From the NCBI GenBank assembly GCA_027493625.1, contig JAOSKM010000001.1, positions 1,207,489 through 1,271,488 on the forward strand: a stretch of DNA of 64,000 bases, given 5' to 3'. The DNA is from Planctomycetota bacterium (GTDB lineage: Bacteria; Planctomycetota; UBA8742; UBA2392). The position numbers were made by a program, and so were the translations under genes. Each line of letters starts with the position of its first letter. The stretch's first letter is position 1. Of the stretch, positions 15,147 through 23,873 are shown in pieces. The notes beneath the pieces are model-generated. The model made no database searches. It was not told the DNA's origin and worked only from the letters and a program-made list of their open reading frames with translations.

Positions 15147-18068
15147 ATGGTTCACACGCGGATCGGGAAAAACGTGCGCAGGCTCTTCCTTACATCGCTG
15201 CTGAGTGCGCTGACCCTGGCGGGCTGCGGGGCCGGAACGTCGCCCGGCGCGCCGCCGCCCGCCAATTCCACCAGCGGGCCGGTGACCTCGGCCGGTGTGC
15301 CGAACATCCGCGCGCTGGTGCCGGCCGACCTGGACGGCAACCAGCTGGTGGATGCGATCCCCCACCCTTCGCTGAAGCGCCTGGTGGTGCAGGCCCCGTC
15401 GGGCACCAGTTTCCGGCTGACTCGCGGTGGGGATGACGTGCCGTTCTCGATCGCCGTGATAACGCTGTCGGACGGCACGGTCCTGCATGAACTGATGCTC
15501 GAGAACGGAATCGGCACGCAGACGCTGACACTTCGCGCCGGCGACTACCTGCTGCCCATCTCGGGCAGCGAGCAGCTCGGCGCGCGTCAGCCCCTGCTGG
15601 CCCACCCGGCTTCGGCTGGAGCGCTGGCCAACGATCTCGCAAAACCGAGCGGCGCCCTTTACCCGGCGGCTGACGACGTCGCGTTCACGCTGGGCGGCGG
15701 CCTGCCTTCGCTTTCGACCGGCACTCTGCTGCTGCGTTCCGGCGCGGGCCGCGCGATCGAGCTGCAGCTTTCCATGCGGCCCGAGGGCCTGCGCGCCAAG
15801 GCCGCTGAGACGCTGGAGGCGCGGCGCGTCTACGCGCTTGAAGTGACGGGCAAAACCACGGATCCGTACGGCGCCGCGCCCGCCCCGGAATTCCGGGTGT
15901 TCTGCCGCGGCGCGCAGGGCAAGACGCCGCTGAAGCTGCGCCTGGCCGACCTCAACCGCGACGGCGAACCCGAGCTGGTCTGCCTGTTCGCCGACGGCTC
16001 CATCACCACGCTGACCGACCCCACCGGCCGTGCCGAGGGCATCCTGCCGCCGGGCGATGAAGCCGCCATCGACTTCGCCTGCGGCGACTTCGACGGCAAC
16101 GGGGCACTCGACCTGATCGTGCTGCTGCAGGGCAGGCAGGGCTTCCGATTGCTCAGCCTTTACAACCAGACGCGCGTCGGTGAGGCGCGCTTCGCCGTGC
16201 AGTCTGACGCCATCGCCCTAGAGGCGCCGCTGGCCTTGCGCGCCGCCGACTTCGACCGTGACGGGCGCGACGATTACGCCGTGCTCGATGCTTTCGGCGA
16301 CGTGCTGGTGCAGTACACCGCGCGCCCGGCGCAGCTTCTGCCCGGGCTGGCCACGCGTGCGCTGGCGTCTGCGCTGGTCTGCGACGACTTCAACGCCGAC
16401 GGCAAGCCCGACCTGTTCGTGATGGGCGCAGACGGCAGAGGCCGGCTGCTGCAGAACATCAACGGTACCGGCTTCGCCGCCGACCTGGGCGTGCTGCCGC
16501 TCGAGCTGACGGGCGCCCAGCGCGTGGTTACAGGCTCTCTCGACGGCGACCGCCACGCCGACTTCATCTTCACCGGCCGCGGCCCTGACCTTTCCGTGGT
16601 CCTGGGTTCCGGCTTGCGCAAGGCGACCTTCCCTCTGCTGGGCGAGCAGGAGCGGCTGGCGGGCGCGGTGCTGTGCCGCGACGTCAACCGTGACAGCCGC
16701 ACGGACATCCTGGTCGCGCGCGAGGACGAGCGCGGCGTGTGCGACGAAATCGGCATCTACCTGAATTCCGACAACGGCGACAACGCGCCGGACGCCATTC
16801 TGCCGCTTGGCGCGCGCGTAAACGTTGAGACGCTTGAATACTGGCGCGAACACATCGTGCTGGCCAGCAACGCGGGGCTGCTGGTGCTGAAGGTCAACCC
16901 GGCCGACATGCCCCCCACCGTGGACAGCAAGGTGCGCTTCATTGAGGCCTACCAGCCCGTGCCGCAGATACCTGCGCCGCTGGCAGCCGCGATGGCCGAC
17001 TTCAACGACGACGGGCGCACCGACCTGGCCGCCATCGACCGCGACGGCAACCTGCAGATCTGGCTGAGCGGCGCCGAGGGCGAGCCCTTCACGCCGGCCG
17101 GCGATGCGCTGCCGCTCGGCGCCGGAGGTTCGCTTCAGGCGATAGACTTCGATCGCGACAGCGCGCCCGACCTGCTGTACATCCCGGCCGACCCGGCCCT
17201 GAAACCGCGCGTACTGCGCAACAACCGGGAAGGCCGCTTCGACACAGAGGACCAGGGGCTGCTGCCGACGCCGCCCAGCATCCTGCGCGGCGCACCGGCG
17301 CTTGGCGACTTCGACCGCGACGGCGACCTCGACGTGCTGTGGCCCAGCCCGCTGGGGCGCGTGCAGTTCAATGAGGGCCGCGACGGCTGGCACGAGAGCC
17401 GGGCCCAGCTCGAGATCCGCGAGGATTCCGGCCTGCGCCTGCAGTTTTCGGGCGAGCTTTGCTGCGCCGATTTCACCGGTGACGGCATCGAAGACGTGGC
17501 CGCGGTGATGCAGGCCACCGAGGACGGCGCCGGGCCGCAGTACCTGGTGCTGCTGGAAGGCACCGGCAGTTCCGACGACGAGGTCGGGCCCTTCCGCGCC
17601 TGGATCAGCGGCGCCCTGAAGGGCCGGCTGTTCGGGCTCTCGCCCGCCGACTTCAACGGCGACGGGCGCCTTGACCTGGCCGTGGGCTACGGCGCCACGG
17701 ACGCAGACGTGAAGCTGACCCTGTTGAAGCTCGGCAACGGCCGCCAGTTTGAGCCCTTCGACGGATCGCCCGCCGCCAAGGGCCGGCTGCTTGACCTCGC
17801 GCTGGATGATCTGGACCGTGACGGCGACCTGGACCTGATCGCCAGCGAAGACCTGCCCGAGGGCGGCAATACGATGACCCTATGGGTGAATGACGGGCGC
17901 GGCCAGTTCGGCGAGGCTACCGAGGCGCAGGCCTCGCTGGCGCGCGCGATCGGCGACTTCCGCGCCACCAACCTCTCGCTGGCCGACTTCACCGGCGACG
18001 GCCGTCCCGACCTGCTGGCCATTGACCGCGACGGCAACGTAGTCATCGTGCGCACCACACTGCCGTGA
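15147..18068 (+). CDS. lipoprotein with about 13 FG-GAP/VCBS repeats
   Basis: The 973-residue product starts with a lipoprotein signal ending in LTLAGCGAG. From about residue 260 to the end it has repeated calcium-loop motifs of the type DFDGNGALDLIVL, DFNADGKPDLFVM, DFNDDGRTDLAAI and DFNGDGRLDLAVG; I count about 13. This is the FG-GAP/VCBS beta-propeller pattern, so one or two calcium-binding propellers displayed at the surface are expected. The function is unknown. A GTG at 15174 is an alternative start. Its stop overlaps the GTG start of coaX. Confidence 0.85.
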   Translation: MVHTRIGKNVRRLFLTSLLSALTLAGCGAGTSPGAPPPANSTSGPVTSAGVPNIRALVPADLDGNQLVDAIPHPSLKRLVVQAPSGTSFRLTRGGDDVPFSIAVITLSDGTVLHELMLENGIGTQTLTLRAGDYLLPISGSEQLGARQPLLAHPASAGALANDLAKPSGALYPAADDVAFTLGGGLPSLSTGTLLLRSGAGRAIELQLSMRPEGLRAKAAETLEARRVYALEVTGKTTDPYGAAPAPEFRVFCRGAQGKTPLKLRLADLNRDGEPELVCLFADGSITTLTDPTGRAEGILPPGDEAAIDFACGDFDGNGALDLIVLLQGRQGFRLLSLYNQTRVGEARFAVQSDAIALEAPLALRAADFDRDGRDDYAVLDAFGDVLVQYTARPAQLLPGLATRALASALVCDDFNADGKPDLFVMGADGRGRLLQNINGTGFAADLGVLPLELTGAQRVVTGSLDGDRHADFIFTGRGPDLSVVLGSGLRKATFPLLGEQERLAGAVLCRDVNRDSRTDILVAREDERGVCDEIGIYLNSDNGDNAPDAILPLGARVNVETLEYWREHIVLASNAGLLVLKVNPADMPPTVDSKVRFIEAYQPVPQIPAPLAAAMADFNDDGRTDLAAIDRDGNLQIWLSGAEGEPFTPAGDALPLGAGGSLQAIDFDRDSAPDLLYIPADPALKPRVLRNNREGRFDTEDQGLLPTPPSILRGAPALGDFDRDGDLDVLWPSPLGRVQFNEGRDGWHESRAQLEIREDSGLRLQFSGELCCADFTGDGIEDVAAVMQATEDGAGPQYLVLLEGTGSSDDEVGPFRAWISGALKGRLFGLSPADFNGDGRLDLAVGYGATDADVKLTLLKLGNGRQFEPFDGSPAAKGRLLDLALDDLDRDGDLDLIASEDLPEGGNTMTLWVNDGRGQFGEATEAQASLARAIGDFRATNLSLADFTGDGRPDLLAIDRDGNVVIVRTTLP

Positions 18069-18824
18069 ACACCGCCGCCGAAATCATCGCCGCCGACATC
18101 GGCAACACCAGCGCGACCATCGCCCACATGCGCGGCCTCGAGGTGGTTTTTTCAGTTCGACGTCTCCAGCCATGCGCCGGTGCAGGTTGTCGAGGAGGCC
18201 CTGCGGGAACACCTTTCCGGCCTGCCGGCGCTGCCGCTGGTGATCGCCAGCGTAAACCCCCGTGGCCGCGAGGCCGTGGAAACCGCCTGGGCCAACCTGG
18301 GCGGCGGCAAGGCCTGTGTGCTGGGCCGCGACGTGGTGGTGCCGATCGAGAACCGCGCGAACCCGCCCGGCAAGGTGGGCCAGGACCGGCTGGTGAACGC
18401 GCTTGCGGCCAAAGCGCGCGGAGGCGCCAACGCCATCGTGGTCGATTTCGGCACGGCCGTCAGCTTTGACGTGGTGAAAGACGGCGCTTTCGTGGGCGGC
18501 GTGCTGACGCCCGGCATCGGCCTGGCCATGGAGGCGCTGCACCAGAAGACCGCGCTTTTGCCGCTGGTGAGGCCGGACGGCATCCGGCCGCCGGTGATCG
18601 GCGGCAACACGGAAGACGCCATCAACAGCGGCGTGTACTACGGCTACATCGGGCTGGTGAACAACATCCTGCGCGAGTTGAAAAAGACCTACACAGACAA
18701 GCCAACCGTGTTTGCCACCGGCGGCTACGGCGCCTACCTGGCGCCGGAGATCGAGGGCATCGACGTGATCGCCCCCACCCTCACGCACGAGGGCATTGCG
18801 TTGTCCTACGCGCTCACGCGCTGA
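18065..18824 (+). CDS. coaX: type III pantothenate kinase, frame broken by one extra T
   Basis: CoaX phosphorylates pantothenate in coenzyme A synthesis. The N-terminal frame gives AADIGNTSATIAHMRG, the ATP-binding DxGNT motif. The rest lies in another frame and has GQDRLVNALAAKARGG, VVDFGTAVSFDVV, GGVLTPGIGLAMEAL and FATGGYGAYLAPEI. The switch lies at a run of six T at about 18149; with five T the frames join into 252 residues. The GTG start overlaps the stop of the lipoprotein gene. The shift is probably a homopolymer error; a true pseudogene is possible because the pathway is essential and no second copy is visible here. Confidence 0.82.
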
Positions 18825-18899
18825 TCCCGAATTTTCCGCTTTGTGTTTCGCGGATCGAGATGCCTGCGTATACTTCGCGCATTCTCACGGGAGAGAACC

Positions 18900-19451
18900 A
18901 TGCAACCCCCACCCGGCTATCCGCAGGGCCAGCCGCAGCCGCCACAGCAGCCGCAGCAGCCGTATCCTCCCGGCTACGCGCAGCCCGGCCAGGCGCCCTA
19001 CGGCATGCAGCAGTACCCCTACCATCCGCCGCGCAAGCAGGGCATGCCGGGCTGGGCCTGGGCGCTGATCATCATGGCCGTCTTGTTCATCGGACTGCCG
19101 ATGATCCTGGGCATCCTTGCGGTGATTGCGGCGCCGGCGATCACTACCAACACGCGCGACGCCCGGCGGGCCGAAGGCGAGCAATTGCTCGGCTCCGCGC
19201 GCGATTACCTGCGAGTGGAGTTTGCGAAGACGAACCGAGACCGCGACGCGTTCATGGCATTCATGCTGAAAGCCAGCAGCGGCGACTTCGACGGGATTTA
19301 CTACACGGTGGACCGCACACCGGGCCAGGCGCGCAGACCCGGTTACGACGCGGAAGTGAGCTGCTCACCGACAGAGAAGGCGCACGACCCATCCCGGGGT
19401 TTCATGGTCTTCCGCTGGCAGGACGGGTCTTCGCAGACAGAGTGGAGGTGA
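18900..19451 (+). CDS. membrane protein with proline/glutamine-rich N-terminus
   Basis: The 183-residue product opens with about 48 residues of Pro, Gln, Tyr and Gly. A hydrophobic helix follows (WAWALIIMAVLFIGLPMILG and beyond), continuing in the pattern of a pilin-like or DUF4190-like anchor, and then a polar C-terminal domain with ARRAEGEQLLGSARDYLR. The ATG at 18900 follows GGGAGAG. It is convergent with the cyclic-nucleotide-binding gene with no gap. The function is unknown. Confidence 0.65.
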   Translation: MQPPPGYPQGQPQPPQQPQQPYPPGYAQPGQAPYGMQQYPYHPPRKQGMPGWAWALIIMAVLFIGLPMILGILAVIAAPAITTNTRDARRAEGEQLLGSARDYLRVEFAKTNRDRDAFMAFMLKASSGDFDGIYYTVDRTPGQARRPGYDAEVSCSPTEKAHDPSRGFMVFRWQDGSSQTEWR

Positions 19452-20663
19452 TCAGCTTGCTGCGGCGGGCAGCTTGTCGTGCAGCTCGTCGCTGCGGGTG
19501 CGCCAGCGCTCGTGCATTTCATTGAGCGCCTCGATCTCCGCTTCCAGGGGCAGGTCGTTTTCGCCGGCCAGCATCTCAAGCTGCTCGCGCAGGTTCTCGA
19601 CGTCATCCAGGAACGTGGATTCGTCGCCCGCAAAGCGCGCCGCCACCGCGCGCAGGGCGTCTTCACTTTCGCCGGCGAGTTGCTCGAACGACTTCACGCG
19701 CAGGCACATCAGCCGGCACAGGTTGATCAGCAGCTTGGGGTTTTCCGTCACCAGCTTGGGGAAGTGCTCGCTGGGAATCACCCCCACCACGCTTGGCTCA
19801 TCGGCCTGGATATCCGCGATGCGCTTGGGCTCTTCGTCGCCCAGCAGCACGCCGATTTCCCCCACCGTTTCGCCCGGCCGAACCACGCCGTACTGCTCAC
19901 TGCCGATGCGCACGCTCAGCCGGCCGCTGACCAGCAGGTACACGGAGTAGCCCGGGTCGCCACGGCGGCAAAGCAGGTCGCCGGCCTTGAGGCGGTGCTG
20001 CTTGCCGACCATGTTGCGGTCGTCAACGACGCGCGACATGATCACGCGGGTGTTCTTGGTCAGCTCGGCGCCGCCGATTTCGCCGTTGCCATAGCTCCAG
20101 GTGCGCTTGGCGGCGTTCAGCACCTGCAGCACCGCGTCTTCGCCCTCGGCGTCGTCACCGATGCGCTGCACCAGGTTGTAGAAGTCGGTGCACAGGCCCT
20201 GGAAGTCGCGCATGAAACGGCTCGCCAGCCGCTGCCCGCCGCCCAGGCTCTTGTTCGCCGCCACCATGCGCCGTGCCAGCGCGCGGGCCAGCGACAGGCC
20301 GAACGCCGGCTGCTCCTGGATCATACTCATGACCCCGCGGGTATCGACCGGGAACTCGGCCACCACGGTGGTTTCGCCCGCGATCAGGCTGGTGAGGTAG
20401 TGGCCGGTAAGCCCGCCTTCAACCTCCAGCATGGCGCCGGACTCGGTGTAGAGGGTGACGTCGTGGCCGCGCCGCAGGCGGGCTTCGTCGGCCTCGACCA
20501 GCACCTTGTCGGGCACCACCACGCTGCGCAGGCTGCCGGACTTGAGCACGAACGCGCGATCCGCCTGCGCGCCCTGGCGGCAGACCAGCTCGCCGGGGGC
20601 ATATTCGCGGACGACTGCCTCACGCGCGCTCAAGGGAAGCTCCGGTACGTCAGAAAGTACCAA
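19452..20663 (-). CDS. protein with two cyclic-nucleotide-binding domains
   Basis: The 403-residue product has two cNMP-binding (Crp-type) beta-barrels. The first, around residues 8-115, is degenerate (EYAPGELVCRQGAQADRAFV). The second, around residues 222-330, is more canonical (LKAGDLLCRRGDPGYSVYLL, then PGETVGEIGVLLGDEEPKR). No helix-turn-helix follows; instead there is a helical, acidic C-terminus. It is therefore more likely a signalling or scaffold protein than a transcription factor. The start is a TTG at 20663 with a weak ribosome-binding site, so the exact N-terminus is uncertain. Confidence 0.8.
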   Translation of the reverse strand: MVLSDVPELPLSAREAVVREYAPGELVCRQGAQADRAFVLKSGSLRSVVVPDKVLVEADEARLRRGHDVTLYTESGAMLEVEGGLTGHYLTSLIAGETTVVAEFPVDTRGVMSMIQEQPAFGLSLARALARRMVAANKSLGGGQRLASRFMRDFQGLCTDFYNLVQRIGDDAEGEDAVLQVLNAAKRTWSYGNGEIGGAELTKNTRVIMSRVVDDRNMVGKQHRLKAGDLLCRRGDPGYSVYLLVSGRLSVRIGSEQYGVVRPGETVGEIGVLLGDEEPKRIADIQADEPSVVGVIPSEHFPKLVTENPKLLINLCRLMCLRVKSFEQLAGESEDALRAVAARFAGDESTFLDDVENLREQLEMLAGENDLPLEAEIEALNEMHERWRTRSDELHDKLPAAAS

Positions 20664-20707
20664 TTTCAGCAGTTATGGCGCGGCGGGGCAACGGGCAGAG
20701 GCAGAGG

Positions 20708-20797
20708 TCAGAGTTCAGGTTTCAGGGTGCAGCCGCCGGTCTACTCAAGTCGTGGCGGCGAATTCCCTGAAACCTGAAACCTGTCCCCTGACACCTA
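20708..20797. repeat. inverted repeat of GGTTTCAGGG/CCTGAAACCTG words
   Basis: GTCAGAGTTCAGGTTTCAGGG on the left is mirrored by CCCTGAAACCTGAAACC on the right, enclosing about 40 bases. The right-arm words recur at 30213-30260 upstream of the HAD gene, without a partner arm there. Confidence 0.65.
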
Positions 20798-20989
20798 CAG
20801 GATCGTCGGGTCAGTCGCGAGCTGCACCAGGAAGATCAGCGCCGCCATGCCGCCCAGCAGCAACGCGCTGTTCAGCGCCCCGCGCAGCAGGCCGCGCTTG
20901 AACTCGCGGCTGCCGGCCACGCCCATCACCAGGCCGCCCACGATGGCGACCGGCGCGTAGTACAGCGCGTAGATCAGCGCATCCATCAC
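20795..20989 (-). CDS. small two-helix membrane protein
   Basis: The 64-residue product (MMDALIYALYYAPVAIVGGL...) has two hydrophobic helices separated by SREFKRGLLRG, so it is an integral membrane protein. Its start overlaps the stop of the upstream membrane-protein gene, which suggests the two are made together. The family is not recognised. The stop codon lies at the edge of the adjacent inverted repeat. Confidence 0.6.
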   Translation of the reverse strand: MMDALIYALYYAPVAIVGGLVMGVAGSREFKRGLLRGALNSALLLGGMAALIFLVQLATDPTIL

Positions 20990-21426
20990 GCCGACTCCTG
21001 TTTGCCGTTGATGGCATCCACGCGCATGGTGTCGGATGGCCCGGGCTCTTCGGGGTGTGCGTGGCGGCGGTACAGCTCGCAGATTGCAATCAGGTTCAGC
21101 ACGCCCGCCACGGCCGCATACACCACGCCCGACTGGTGGGCCATGATGCTGATGCTTTCACCCAGGTAGATGCCCTCCGGGTGGCGCAGGGCATCGATGC
21201 CGAAGGTGATCGGCCCGGCCAGCAGCTGGCACAGGAAATACCAGAAGTGGTCGGTAGCGTTTATGGCGGTGCCGTCCGAGATCACCATGCCCGCGGCGTA
21301 CAGCCCGGCAATGGTGGTAAAGTAGAACAGCCCGTGCAGTTGCCGCCTGGCATAGAAGTGCCCCAGCCCGGGCACCAGCCAGCCCAGCAGCAGTGCGAAC
21401 CAGATGTTGACCCTGCGTTCCGCCAT
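20986..21426 (-). CDS. multi-pass membrane protein of a PVC-type uncharacterised family
   Basis: The 146-residue product has about three transmembrane helices and opens with NIWFALLLGWLVPGLGHFYA, a motif similar to that of TM2-type proteins and of a small family I associate with planctomycetes (DUF6677-like; memory-based). It overlaps the start of the 64-residue membrane protein. No enzymatic motif is visible. The gene is divergent from trxB. Confidence 0.6.
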   Translation of the reverse strand: MAERRVNIWFALLLGWLVPGLGHFYARRQLHGLFYFTTIAGLYAAGMVISDGTAINATDHFWYFLCQLLAGPITFGIDALRHPEGIYLGESISIMAHQSGVVYAAVAGVLNLIAICELYRRHAHPEEPGPSDTMRVDAINGKQESA

Positions 21427-21536
21427 CGGTCGGGATGTTAGGGCCGAATCAGCGCAGGCGCCAGTGTTGAGGGGTGCCAGCGCGGCACAGCCTTGTTATA
21501 CACCTGCAGCACCAACGACGAGAAAGGGCGACAGCC

Positions 21537-22501
21537 ATGAGCGAGCACAAAGTGATTGTCATCGGATCCGGCCCCGCGGGCGACACCGCGGCCCTGTACG
21601 CCGCGCGCGCCGGCCTGAAACCCCACGTGTTCGCCGGCTTCGGCGCGGGCGGCCCCCGGGCGGCCAGCTGATGCTGACCACCGAGATCGAGAACTTCCCC
21701 GGCTTCCCCGGCGGCGGCATCGCGGGCCCCGAACTGATGGCGCGCATGCGCCAGCAGGCAGTTGACTTCGGCGCCGAGTTCGAGGACGTCGACGTCAGCA
21801 AGGTGGACTTCAGCGAGCGCCCCTTCAAAGTCTGGGTAGATGACAAGCTCTACACCGCCGAGGCCGTGATTGTAGCCACCGGCGCGCGTTCGCGCCTGCT
21901 GAACATCCCCGGCGAGCAGAAGCTGATCAGCCGCGGCCTGCACACCTGCGCCACCTGCGACGGCGCGTTCTATCGCAACAAGAGCATGATCGTGATCGGC
22001 GGCGGCGACACCGCCATGGAAGAGGCAACCTTCCTGACCCGCTTCGGCGACGTGAACCTGGTGCACCGCCGCGAGGAATTCCGCGCCAGCACCACCATGC
22101 TGGAACGCGCGAAGAAGAACCCCAAGATCAAGTGGACGCTCAATGAGCAGCCGCTCGAGTACCTGCTGCGCGACAACGGCACCGTGTGCGGCATCAAGAG
22201 CAAGAACACCAAGACCGGAGAAGTCAGCGAGATCCGCGCCGACGGCGTGTTCCTCGCCATCGGCCACATCCCCAACACCGACCTGTTCAAGGGCCAGCTC
22301 AAGATGCACGACAACGGCTACCTGGTGACGGGCGCCGCGGCCGGCGGTCCCAACGCGCACCCGAACAGCTACACCAGCGTGGAAGGCGTGTTCGCCTGTG
22401 GCGACGTGCAGGACCACACCTACCGCCAGGCCATCACGGCGGCGGGTTCAGGCTGCATGGCGGCCATCGACGCCGAGCGCTGGTTGGCGGAACAAGAGTA
22501 G
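21537..22501 (+). CDS. trxB: thioredoxin reductase, frame broken by one missing C
   Basis: TrxB reduces thioredoxin with NADPH through FAD. The start frame gives [20 protein letters not shown], the FAD-binding motif. The remaining 280 residues lie in another frame and carry [19 protein letters not shown], the redox CATC in [11 protein letters not shown], the NADPH-binding [12 protein letters not shown] and [16 protein letters not shown]. The shift is at a run of five C near 21653; six C would join the frames into 321 residues. The TAG stop is part of the REP-like element at 22499. A homopolymer error is the likely cause. Confidence 0.9.
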
Positions 22502-22653
22502 CCCGGTGCGTAAGCGCCGGGCATTGGCGGGATTAGTGACCCGCCGGAGGTTCCGCGCATCGAAGCAGGATCCGGTCACCAACGCTTTGCTTTACGCTTG
22601 CCGTTGCAGGGGCTCACTTGCGCTCATGCCCGGTGCTTACGCGCCGGGCTATA
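22499..22653. repeat. REPIN-like element with TAGCCCGG ends
   Basis: The left end TAGCCCGGTGCGTAAGCGCC and the reverse complement of the right end, TAGCCCGGCGCGTAAGCACC, are nearly the same and each folds into a hairpin. About 100 bases lie between. Both ends overlap stop codons: that of trxB on the plus strand and that of the methyltransferase on the minus strand. Confidence 0.7.
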
Positions 22654-23458
22654 CCACACCCGTGATCACTGGCACCTGCCAGACCGCGTAGCCTTGCGGG
22701 TTGCGGATGGCGGCGATCATGTCGTTCCAGTGGTCCCACACCTGCTGTCGGCCCAGGCTGCTGTGCTGCGCGATCACGTCCGTGTATCCGTCGCGCCAGG
22801 CCTCCCATATCTGCGCGAACAGCTCACGGTCCACCCGCGCGGTGTCGCACACCAGGTAGTCCACACGCACGTCGCGGCAACCAAGCTCACTCAGCCAGCT
22901 GAAGACTTTCCGGCCGCTGCGCAGGTCGCTGCCGGTGTTGGCCGCGTAGGTCATGGGGCCGAGGCGCCAGAATTCGTCGGAATCCAGGCGCGAAGGCCAG
23001 AAGTGCATCATGGAGTAATCTTCGGCCAGCACGTGCAGACGACCGCCCGGCCGCGTCACGCGCTTGAGCTGCGCCAGCACTTTGTCGGCGTCGGGCACGG
23101 CCTGCAGCATGTGCCGCACGATGCTGAGGTCAAAGCTGCCGGCTTCAAAACCGAGCTCAAAGGCATCGCCTTTCTCGAAACTCACGCGCGGGCCGTACGC
23201 GGAGGCGGCCTTGCGGGCGGTGTTGAGGTGGGCTTCCTCAAGGTCAACGCCGGTGATTTGCGCTTCCGGGAACAGCTCGGCCAGGCGCCGGGTGATCTCG
23301 CCGGTGCCGCAGGCCAGGTCAAGGATGCGGGAAGGCGCGCCGTAGCGCTCGAACAACGGGCGTTCCAGCGGCCAAAGGGCCTGCGCCTGCACAGCCAGGT
23401 TGCGCACCATGGACTCGTCGGCCATCTGCGCGGCCTGCGGGTTGCGGTTGGTCGTCAT
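22649..23458 (-). CDS. class I SAM-dependent methyltransferase
   Basis: The 269-residue product has the SAM-binding motif ILDLACGTGEITRRL, the acidic ITGVDLEEAHL, the KGDAFELGFEAGSFD block and a post-motif VTRPGGRLHVLAEDY. This is the Rossmann-fold methyltransferase pattern of the UbiE/Methyltransf_25 type. The substrate is unknown. The TAG stop is provided by the REP-like element, so the original C-terminus may have been slightly longer or different. Confidence 0.85.
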   Translation of the reverse strand: MTTNRNPQAAQMADESMVRNLAVQAQALWPLERPLFERYGAPSRILDLACGTGEITRRLAELFPEAQITGVDLEEAHLNTARKAASAYGPRVSFEKGDAFELGFEAGSFDLSIVRHMLQAVPDADKVLAQLKRVTRPGGRLHVLAEDYSMMHFWPSRLDSDEFWRLGPMTYAANTGSDLRSGRKVFSWLSELGCRDVRVDYLVCDTARVDRELFAQIWEAWRDGYTDVIAQHSSLGRQQVWDHWNDMIAAIRNPQGYAVWQVPVITGVV

Positions 23459-23480
23459 GGCCGGGATTGTAGGCGGCGCG

Positions 23481-23873
23481 TTACGGCTTGGGAATGCGGC
23501 GCACGGCCCAGATGATCAGCCAGGTAACCGACGCGCCCAGCAGGCAGAGCGCGCCGCCGATCAGCAGCAGCGCCGCCCAGATCACCACCTCGGTCACGAA
23601 CGCGCCGTAGAAGCAGCCGGCCGCGATGACCGCGAAGCCCAGCAGCCACAGCCACAGCTTGATCTGCAGTTCACGCAGGCGCTTGCGCGCGGCCGTGGGG
23701 TCACCGCCAAACTGGAAGTACTCGCGGCTGATGAACACTCCGCCGGGGATGCGGCTGGCAGTCACGCGCTCGGAACGGCCGTGGGTTTCCGCGTCGCGCA
23801 CGACCTCAGCGTCCACGACGCGCCCTGGTTCGCGCACGACCTCTGCATTGCGGATGTCACGTGGTTCCGGCAT
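23481..23873 (-). CDS. two-helix membrane protein of unknown function
   Basis: The 130-residue product has a polar N-terminal 70 residues and two adjacent transmembrane helices (LWLWLLGFAVIAAGCFYGAF and ALLLIGGALCLLGASVTWLI). Its ATG overlaps the TGA of the diadenylate-cyclase gene, so the two are translationally coupled. It could be a membrane partner for the soluble cyclase, which lacks the N-terminal helices seen in CdaA; that is inference from position only. Confidence 0.65.
   Translation of the reverse strand: MPEPRDIRNAEVVREPGRVVDAEVVRDAETHGRSERVTASRIPGGVFISREYFQFGGDPTAARKRLRELQIKLWLWLLGFAVIAAGCFYGAFVTEVVIWAALLLIGGALCLLGASVTWLIIWAVRRIPKP

Noticed and set aside
18140..18160. Programmed frameshift in coaX at the T run
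   Set aside because: TTTTTTC resembles a -1 slippery site, but the shift needed is +1, and several other genes here have similar single-base indels. Error is simpler.
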